Shown here piece after piece: positions 58,002 through 64,000 of a stretch of DNA of 64,000 bases. The translations under genes were made by a program, and so were the position numbers. Position 1 is the stretch's first letter; every line of letters begins with the position of its first letter. A model generated the notes under the pieces. It did no database searches and was not told the DNA's origin. It worked only from the letters and a program-made list of their open reading frames with translations. The stretch is from an uncultured Bacteroidota bacterium (GTDB lineage Bacteria > Bacteroidota > Bacteroidia > Flavobacteriales > Flavobacteriaceae), in the NCBI GenBank assembly GCA_902617285.1, contig CACMVZ010000001.1, forward strand, positions 243,600 through 307,599. Direction: 5' to 3'.

Positions 58002-60260
58002 ATGAATAGCAAGAAGAAAGCTAATAAGAGTAAGTTTAAAGTTGTATTTGGATACATTTTATTATTCTCATCTCTAGTTCTATTTACTTCATTCATTTCC
58101 TACATTTTTAATTGGAAAATAGACCAGAGTAATGTTGATATGATATTTGATAGAGATGTTGAAGTTGAGAATATTTTGGGTAAAACTGGAGCTTATATAA
58201 GCCACCTGTTTATATATAAACTTTTTGGAATTTCGAGTTTTATACTTCCAATAATTCTATTTGTATCATCTTACTTCATTTTATTTAATAAAAAAATATT
58301 TGATCTTTTTGGAAAGATTAATTGGCTATTGTTGTTATTAATCTGGACTACAATCCTTAGTGGTTATTTAAAGAATTATTTCCCAGTGCAATCAGGACTT
58401 GTAGGATTTGAAGTTAATTTATTTTTGGAATCCTATATAGGAAGGACAGGCATATTACTAATACTAATATTTTCATTTATTATTTCCATTGCAATATTAT
58501 TTAATGTTACTCCATCTGGTACACTAGATTTAATTTCTAATTTGTTCAATTCCAAAGAGTCTGATGTTTTAAATACAGAAGTTCACCTAGATGAAGATAA
58601 TAATGACAAAAATATACCAGATGAAAATTTAATTGAAGATGATACACATCCAGATAATAATTTAGATTCTAACGATATATCAATAGAAGTTGAAAAAATA
58701 AATCAAGAAGAAGTATCATCAAAAAAAATTGATTTTTCAAATGTAAATTCTAAAAAATTTGATCCTACTCTTGATCTTAGAAACTTTAAGATTCCTAGTA
58801 TTGACCTTCTTAAAGACTATGGAGATGGAACAATTAAAATAGATCAGGAAGAACTAGAATCAAATAAAAATAGAATTGTTGACACACTTAAGAACTATAA
58901 TATTGGTATTAAGCAAATAAAAGCTACAATAGGCCCAACAGTAACTCTTTATGAGATTATTCCAGATGCTGGTATTCGTATATCAAAGATTAAAAACCTA
59001 GAAGATGACATTGCACTATCGCTCTCAGCTCTAGGAATTAGAATTATTGCTCCAATTCCAGGAAAAGGGACAATTGGTATTGAAGTTCCAAATAAAAAGA
59101 AGTCAATTGTATCTATGAAGTCACTATTATCTTCAAAAAAGTTCATTGAATCAGATATGGAACTTCCAGTTACACTTGGAAAGACTATTAGCAATGAGAC
59201 TTTCATTGTTGATTTAACAAAAATGCCTCACTTACTTATGGCAGGTGCTACTGGGCAGGGTAAATCTGTTGGAATAAATGCTATTTTGACATCTATACTT
59301 TACAAAAAACATCCTGCAGAGGTAAAGTTTGTTCTAGTTGATCCAAAAAAAATTGAACTATCAATCTTTAATAAAATTGAAAGACATTATTTAGCAAAAC
59401 TTCCAGAGTCTGATGATGCTATTATAATTGAAAATGATAAAGTGATAAATACACTAAATTCACTATGTAGAGAGATGGATAAAAGGTATGAGCTACTTAA
59501 GGATGCAATGACAAGAAACATTAAAGAATATAACGATAAGTTTATTTCAAGAAAATTAAATCCTGAAAGTGGTCATACTTTTTTACCATACATAGTTTTA
59601 GTTATTGATGAGTTTGCAGATTTAATTATGACAGCAGGTAAAGAGGTTGAGACACCACTTGCAAGACTAGCTCAGCTATCAAGAGCGGTTGGAATTCATT
59701 TAATTATTGCTACCCAAAGACCATCCGTAAATGTTATAACAGGACTAATTAAGGCCAATTTTCCTGCAAGGATAGCGTTTAGGGTAACCTCTAAAATTGA
59801 CTCTAGAACAATTTTAGATACTGGAGGTGCTGAGCAACTAATTGGTAGAGGTGATCTTCTGTATTCACAATCAAATGATTTAACTAGAATACAATGTGGT
59901 TTTATAGATACTTCCGAGGTTGAAAAACTTTCTGAATATATAGGTTCACAAACTGGTTATCAATCTGCTTATATACTTCCTGAGTTTTCAAAAGATGACA
60001 GTAACGAGTCTTCAAATATATCTATTGAAGATAGGGATTCTATGTTTGATGAAGCTGCCAGGGTAATTGTTACAAACCAACAAGGATCTGCCTCATTACT
60101 TCAAAGAAAGCTAAAACTTGGTTATAATAGAGCTGGTAGACTAATTGATCAAATGGAAGATGCTGGAATCGTTGGACCATTTGAAGGTAGCAAACCAAGA
60201 CAAGTTTTAATTTCAGATTTAAACTCTTTAGAGAACCTACTTAGTGAGATCAAGAAGTAA
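58002..60260 (+). CDS. ftsK: DNA translocase FtsK
   Basis: Septum-anchored DNA pump for chromosome segregation. Four N-terminal membrane helices (residues 14-170) are followed by an acidic linker rich in Asp, Asn and Glu (about 185-245). The motor has Walker A GATGQGKS (about 414-421) and Walker B VLVIDEFADLI, plus the ATQRPSVNVITG motif. The C-terminal gamma winged helix ends with QRKLKLGYNRAGRLIDQME. Its 752 residues are on the short side, as usual in flavobacteria. Its end overlaps the next gene by 17 bases. Confidence 0.95.
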   Translation: MNSKKKANKSKFKVVFGYILLFSSLVLFTSFISYIFNWKIDQSNVDMIFDRDVEVENILGKTGAYISHLFIYKLFGISSFILPIILFVSSYFILFNKKIFDLFGKINWLLLLLIWTTILSGYLKNYFPVQSGLVGFEVNLFLESYIGRTGILLILIFSFIISIAILFNVTPSGTLDLISNLFNSKESDVLNTEVHLDEDNNDKNIPDENLIEDDTHPDNNLDSNDISIEVEKINQEEVSSKKIDFSNVNSKKFDPTLDLRNFKIPSIDLLKDYGDGTIKIDQEELESNKNRIVDTLKNYNIGIKQIKATIGPTVTLYEIIPDAGIRISKIKNLEDDIALSLSALGIRIIAPIPGKGTIGIEVPNKKKSIVSMKSLLSSKKFIESDMELPVTLGKTISNETFIVDLTKMPHLLMAGATGQGKSVGINAILTSILYKKHPAEVKFVLVDPKKIELSIFNKIERHYLAKLPESDDAIIIENDKVINTLNSLCREMDKRYELLKDAMTRNIKEYNDKFISRKLNPESGHTFLPYIVLVIDEFADLIMTAGKEVETPLARLAQLSRAVGIHLIIATQRPSVNVITGLIKANFPARIAFRVTSKIDSRTILDTGGAEQLIGRGDLLYSQSNDLTRIQCGFIDTSEVEKLSEYIGSQTGYQSAYILPEFSKDDSNESSNISIEDRDSMFDEAARVIVTNQQGSASLLQRKLKLGYNRAGRLIDQMEDAGIVGPFEGSKPRQVLISDLNSLENLLSEIKK

Positions 60261-60873
60261 TTTTATCATTTTTTTACTAATATTTATATTTAGCTGTTAT
60301 AGTCTTAATGGACAAAATAATGGATTTCAAATATTAGAGGAGGTAATGAATAATGCTAAAGATATTAGAGATGCTAATTACAGCTTTAAAATTATATCAG
60401 GAAACGAGAATGATTTATTCCCGATAAGCGGAGAATTATATATCAAAAAAGAAAAGTATTTTATTGACACTGAAGAAATAGATCAGATTTATGATGGTTA
60501 TAAGCTATACACGATTATTCATGAGAATCAAGAGATAATTGCCACATCAGATTCTAATACTTTTTTTAATTTTACACCAAAACAAGTTTTTAATTTTTTT
60601 AAGGATGACTTTGAAATTGAAATAGAAGAAAGTCAAGATGTTCACTATAATTTAATTGCAAGGGATTTGATTCAAGATGACTTATTTTATAAAATAATTA
60701 TTGATTCAAACTTGTTATCAATAAAAAAAATTGAAATTAAAAATAGAGATAATCAAATTATTAGTAGTTTTTTAACATTAAGTTATAAATTCAATTTATC
60801 TCTTCCATCTTCTTTATTTAAATTTGATAAAAATAAGTTTAACAATTACATACTAATTGAAGATTTTAGATAA
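60244..60873 (+). CDS. lolA: Outer-membrane lipoprotein carrier, LolA-like
   Basis: Periplasmic chaperone that ferries lipoproteins to the outer membrane. The N-terminus (FIIFLLIFIFSCYSLNGQ) is a signal peptide. The mature part has the LolA-like strand pattern (ISGELYIKKEKYFI, YDGYKLYTIIHEN, SLPSSLFKFDKNKF). The start is a GTG at 60244, inside the end of ftsK; the next ATG would remove the signal peptide. It has 209 residues. Position between ftsK and an LptF/G permease matches other flavobacteria. Sequence identity to known LolA is low, so the call rests partly on context. Confidence 0.75.
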   Translation: MRSRSNFIIFLLIFIFSCYSLNGQNNGFQILEEVMNNAKDIRDANYSFKIISGNENDLFPISGELYIKKEKYFIDTEEIDQIYDGYKLYTIIHENQEIIATSDSNTFFNFTPKQVFNFFKDDFEIEIEESQDVHYNLIARDLIQDDLFYKIIIDSNLLSIKKIEIKNRDNQIISSFLTLSYKFNLSLPSSLFKFDKNKFNNYILIEDFR

Positions 60874-62296
60874 ATACATATTAAAGTTTTACCTAACTCG
60901 ATTCTTAGGTGTATTTGGAATTTGTTTTTTGATATTTATCATTCAAACATTCTGGTTGTATATTGATGAACTTGCTGGTAAGGGTTTAGATATATTTACA
61001 ATTGGAAAATTTTTTATCTATTTTTCACCTAAACTTGTTCCATTAGTTCTCCCTCTTTCAATTCTACTTGCATCATTGACAACATATGGAACTCTTTCAG
61101 AAAACTACGAATTTATTGCAATGAAGTCTAATGGAATTTCAATTGTAAGAAGTATGGTAGCATTATTTATTTTTCATTTTTTTCTTGGAATTGGTTCTTT
61201 TTATTTTTCGGATAACATCGTTACATACGGTGAATTAAAATCATATAATCTTAGGAAAAATCTAGCAAAACTTAAGCCAACACTGAGTATTAGAGAGGGA
61301 ATTTTTAATGATATTGGTAATTTAAATATTAAAGTTGATAGAAAATATGGAGATAATGAACAGTACCTCGAAAATGTAATACTTCATTCGATCTCTGAAG
61401 ATGAAATTAATCGAGTAGTTATTAAAGCAGAGAGTGGTGAAGTCAGAAATTTAGATGAAAATTATCTCCAATTAGTCTTAAATAACGGAAATAGGTATGA
61501 AGATATAAGTGCAATTAACGCAGCTGACAAACAGAAGTATCCATTTACTAAAGCCTCTTTTGAAGAATACATTCTCAACATTGATATATCTGATTTTAAC
61601 AATATTAATCTTGACGAAGAAAACTACAAGTCAACTTATAAAATGCAAAAGATTAATGAATTAAAGAGTAATTCTGATACTTTATCAAAAAAGTTTGAAG
61701 ATGATAAAACTGTTTTTGGAAAAAGTTTCATAAATAATCATACATTAAAAAAACTTAAGAATATTTCTATTGACCATAATGAATTAATTGATATAAATGA
61801 AGTTTCTTTTTTAAATATACTAGACTCTCCAGAACCATATGAGGTTAATTCTGTTTTAACTAGAGCAGAAAACGAAATTGATATTTACATTAGACAATTG
61901 GATAATAAAAAGAAGACATTCTTTCTACAACAAAAACTTATAAATCTTCACAAACTCACAATAAATGAGAGATATAGCTTAATGCTAGCTTGTATACTTT
62001 TATTTTTAGTTGGTGCCTCTTTAGGAGCAATCATAAGAAAGGGAGGACTTGGATTACCTCTTGTTTTATCCATAGTAATCTTTTTGACGTATCATTATAT
62101 TGGTGTATTTGGAAGAAATGCTGCTGAGGATAGTTCAATTAGTCCTTTTATTGGAAGTTGGTTATCTACAATTATTTTATTTCCTTTTGCATTTTATTTA
62201 ACTAGAATTGTATCAATGGATAAAACTTTAAGTTTTAATATTCTAAATAGTTTAATGAGTTTGTTTAAACTTAATAATAACAATGACAAAAATTAA
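60857..62296 (+). CDS. LPS-export permease, LptF/LptG (YjgP/YjgQ) family
   Basis: Inner-membrane component of the lipopolysaccharide transporter. The N-terminal helices start LDKYILKFYLTRFLGVF, followed by PLVLPLSILLASLTTYG and the typical SENYEFIAMKSNGIS coupling stretch. A periplasmic beta-jellyroll region spans about 120-370, and there are three helices at the end (LFLVGASLGAIIRKGGLG). The start is a TTG at 60857, 17 bases inside the lolA end. It has 479 residues, longer than E. coli LptF (366) because of an inserted helical region (about 255-370), as in Bacteroidota relatives. Confidence 0.9.
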   Translation: MKILDKYILKFYLTRFLGVFGICFLIFIIQTFWLYIDELAGKGLDIFTIGKFFIYFSPKLVPLVLPLSILLASLTTYGTLSENYEFIAMKSNGISIVRSMVALFIFHFFLGIGSFYFSDNIVTYGELKSYNLRKNLAKLKPTLSIREGIFNDIGNLNIKVDRKYGDNEQYLENVILHSISEDEINRVVIKAESGEVRNLDENYLQLVLNNGNRYEDISAINAADKQKYPFTKASFEEYILNIDISDFNNINLDEENYKSTYKMQKINELKSNSDTLSKKFEDDKTVFGKSFINNHTLKKLKNISIDHNELIDINEVSFLNILDSPEPYEVNSVLTRAENEIDIYIRQLDNKKKTFFLQQKLINLHKLTINERYSLMLACILLFLVGASLGAIIRKGGLGLPLVLSIVIFLTYHYIGVFGRNAAEDSSISPFIGSWLSTIILFPFAFYLTRIVSMDKTLSFNILNSLMSLFKLNNNNDKN

Positions 62297-63389
62297 ACTA
62301 AATAAAATAGAAGAAGCAATTGAATCTATTAAAAGAGGAGAAATAATCATTGTTGTAGATGATGAAAATCGAGAAAACGAAGGTGACTTTATTACTGCTG
62401 CTGAAACTATAGATTCTCAAAAAATAAACTTTATGGCTAAATATGGGAGGGGTCTGATTTGTGTTCCAATGTCAGAGAGTTTATGTTCTAAACTGAGTCT
62501 TGAAAAAATGGTACCTAATAACACTGATCCTCTTGAAACAGCATTTACTGTTTCGGTTGATCTTAAAGGGAATGGTGTTACATCAGGAATATCTGCTTCA
62601 GACAGAGCTAAAACAGTAAAAGCACTTGTTAATAGTAATACAAAACCTAATGATCTTCAAAGACCTGGACATGTCTTTCCATTAATTGCTAAAGATGGAG
62701 GAGTTCTAAGAAGAACTGGACATACTGAAGCAGCAATAGATTTTGCTAGACTCTCAGGATTTAAGTCAGCTGGAGTAATTGTTGAAATAATGAATGATGA
62801 TGGGTCAATGTCAAGACTTCCTGAACTCTATAAAGTTGCTGAAAAATTTAAGCTCAAGATTGTATCAATCGAGGATCTTGTTGCTTACAGAATGAAAAAT
62901 GACAGTCTAATTGATAAAATATTTGATGAAAACATTAAAACAAGCTTTGGTGAATATAGGTTAAGGGCATTTAAACAAACCAATAATAACCAAGTTCATG
63001 TTGCTCTTACTCTTGGAGATTGGGAATCAAATGAAACTATTTTAACGAGGATAAATTCATCTATGAACGATAACAATGTTACCAAAATCTTAAAAGGAAC
63101 AAATGAGATTAAGTATGATGAAATTTTTAAAAAAATTAATAATGAAGGTAAAGGCGCAATTATTTTTATAAATCAGAGTCAAACTCCAAAAAATATAATT
63201 GATAAATTAAAGTCTTTAATTGATTCTTCTGAAAAACCTAAAGTTGACTTTAGAGATTTTGGAATAGGTGCTCAAATACTTCATAAAATTGGAATTTCAA
63301 AAATTGATTTACTCACTAATTCAAGACAAAAACCAAGAATAGGTTTATCAGGCTATGGGCTTAGTATAGAAAGTTATTCTAAGTATTAA
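62283..63389 (+). CDS. ribB: 3,4-dihydroxy-2-butanone-4-phosphate synthase with degenerate GTP cyclohydrolase II-like C-terminus
   Basis: Makes the four-carbon precursor of riboflavin from ribulose-5-phosphate. The RibB half (residues 1-200) has DDENRENEGDFI, GVTSGISASDRA and RRTGHTEAAIDFARL. The C-terminal half (205-368) follows the RibA fold (DFRDFGIGAQIL, KIDLLTNSRQKPRIGLSGYG) but lacks the zinc-binding cysteines and the GTP-site residues of active RibA. It is therefore probably RibB only; this degenerate type is common in flavobacteria. Its start overlaps the LptF/G gene by 14 bases. Confidence 0.92.
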   Translation: MTKIKLNKIEEAIESIKRGEIIIVVDDENRENEGDFITAAETIDSQKINFMAKYGRGLICVPMSESLCSKLSLEKMVPNNTDPLETAFTVSVDLKGNGVTSGISASDRAKTVKALVNSNTKPNDLQRPGHVFPLIAKDGGVLRRTGHTEAAIDFARLSGFKSAGVIVEIMNDDGSMSRLPELYKVAEKFKLKIVSIEDLVAYRMKNDSLIDKIFDENIKTSFGEYRLRAFKQTNNNQVHVALTLGDWESNETILTRINSSMNDNNVTKILKGTNEIKYDEIFKKINNEGKGAIIFINQSQTPKNIIDKLKSLIDSSEKPKVDFRDFGIGAQILHKIGISKIDLLTNSRQKPRIGLSGYGLSIESYSKY

Positions 63390-64000
63390 ATGTATCAAGC
63401 CAAAGCTTTACTGCCATATACGATACCATAATTAGAAGTGTAAATCTTATTACTTTGTCACCTTTCTTTACAGACCATCTACTTGATAACCAGGCTCCTG
63501 CTACTGAACCAAGAACCATCCATAGACCAACCATCCATAAAATTTTTCCATCTATAGCAAAAATTAAAACCGCTGCAATAGAATAAATAAATACTGAAAA
63601 AGCTTTAACTGAATTCGTTCTTAATAAGTTCATTCTATTTATTTGTGTTAATAATAGCATTATCACAATACCTACACCTGCTTGAAGAAATCCACCGTAA
63701 ACACCTATAAAAAAGAACCCAATTAAGCCTCCAATAAGATACTTACCAGAAAGTCTTTCTGGTAGATCTAGAGACGCAATTGATTTAGATCTAAATACAA
63801 TTATGAGTCCAACTGAAATCATAATAATTGCGAGAAATCTCTTAAATGTATCTCCATCAATATCAATAGCAATTCTTGCTCCAATGATTGCACCAAAAGT
63901 GGCTACTATTCCAAAATATAAACCCCATGGGTGAGTAGTAATTCCTTTACTTCTGTAACCATAACTTGCAACCAAAGCTGCAGTTATTACCATAAGCCTA
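63379..64000 (-). CDS. TauE/SafE-family membrane permease, partial (5' end outside window)
   Basis: Integral membrane protein of the sulfite-exporter/anion-permease family (also UPF0721). At least six hydrophobic segments are seen, with the conserved ATFGAIIGARIA and GGFLQAGVGIVIMLLL and the late SVAGAWLSSRWSVKKGD. The frame stays open to the window edge, and MVITAALVASY resembles an internal family segment. The visible 205 residues are thus missing about 45 N-terminal ones, and the ATG at 63993 is not the true start. Its 3' end overlaps ribB by 11 bases. The transported anion is unknown. Confidence 0.85.
   Translation of the reverse strand, partial: RLMVITAALVASYGYRSKGITTHPWGLYFGIVATFGAIIGARIAIDIDGDTFKRFLAIIMISVGLIIVFRSKSIASLDLPERLSGKYLIGGLIGFFFIGVYGGFLQAGVGIVIMLLLTQINRMNLLRTNSVKAFSVFIYSIAAVLIFAIDGKILWMVGLWMVLGSVAGAWLSSRWSVKKGDKVIRFTLLIMVSYMAVKLWLDTFNT

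Noticed and set aside
1..64000. tRNA/rRNA genes, CRISPR, insertion sequences, prophage, riboswitches
   Set aside because: Gaps were read on both strands; none is long enough or structured enough for these, and no transposase, integrase or cas-like protein is encoded.

Overview
Organism. The window reads as one contiguous chromosomal segment of a low-GC, strongly streamlined member of the Bacteroidota, most likely a marine or otherwise free-living flavobacterium. The evidence is the family-specific gene types and gene order (bamD-rpoZ-coaBC-recN, htrA-trmD-rplS-icd-murQ, thrS-infC-rpmI-rplT, ftsK-lolA-lptFG-ribB), class II ilvC, a TonB-receptor-like barrel with an N-terminal carboxypeptidase-regulatory domain, and repeated promoter elements of the Bacteroidota type (TAnnTTTG, twice with an upstream TTG at legal spacing). 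I see no tRNA, rRNA, CRISPR array, insertion sequence, integrase or phage gene. Nearly everything is a housekeeping or biosynthetic gene, coding density is very high, and no gene-free stretch exceeds 300 bases.

Layout. 1-1.1 kb: end of a bifunctional trehalose synthase/phosphatase. 1.1-12.3 kb (minus): two-component system, then coaE, fabI, a 36-codon ORF, recN, coaBC, rpoZ, bamD, ligA, prmC and a GNAT enzyme. 12.3-16.9 kb: ribD (+), a hotdog thioesterase (-), dnaA (+), mltG and a GNAT (-). 17.0-24.6 kb (plus): htrA-like protease, trmD, rplS, icd, murQ, DUF6095, thrS, infC (non-ATG start), rpmI, rplT. 24.6-29.4 kb: a probable sigma-factor relic, an outer-membrane receptor-like protein, an overlooked 52-aa membrane protein (-), fumC and a GNAT. 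29.4-34.0 kb (minus): dnaK, a MenI-like thioesterase, a PAS-UbiA prenyltransferase fusion and a CPBP intramembrane protease. 34.2-37.2 kb: panB, rluA-type synthase, and a conserved helical protein (-). 37.3-51.3 kb: leucine operon (leuA, leuC, leuD, a second LeuA-like gene, leuB; plus) facing the isoleucine/valine operon (ilvD-ilvB-ilvN-ilvC-ilvA plus a GapN-type dehydrogenase; minus). 51.4-56.4 kb: aldehyde dehydrogenase, nitroreductase, DsbD, short TilS. 56.5-64 kb: NhaC antiporter, ftsK-lolA-lptF/G-ribB, and the 3' part of a TauE/SafE permease.

How it fits together. The 37-51 kb block holds the whole branched-chain amino-acid pathway, with an NADP-type glyceraldehyde-3-phosphate dehydrogenase joined to the operon that consumes NADPH and pyruvate. 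Envelope genes (bamD, lolA, lptF/G, mltG, murQ, fabI, htrA) are spread through the window. The most unusual item is the PAS domain fused to a UbiA prenyltransferase next to a MenI-like thioesterase and a CPBP protease. All nine convergent gene junctions either overlap or are within 10 bases of each other, an extreme form of compaction. Signs of reduction include the short TilS, the single-PDZ HtrA, the sigma relic, and the absence of a gene between coaBC and recN.
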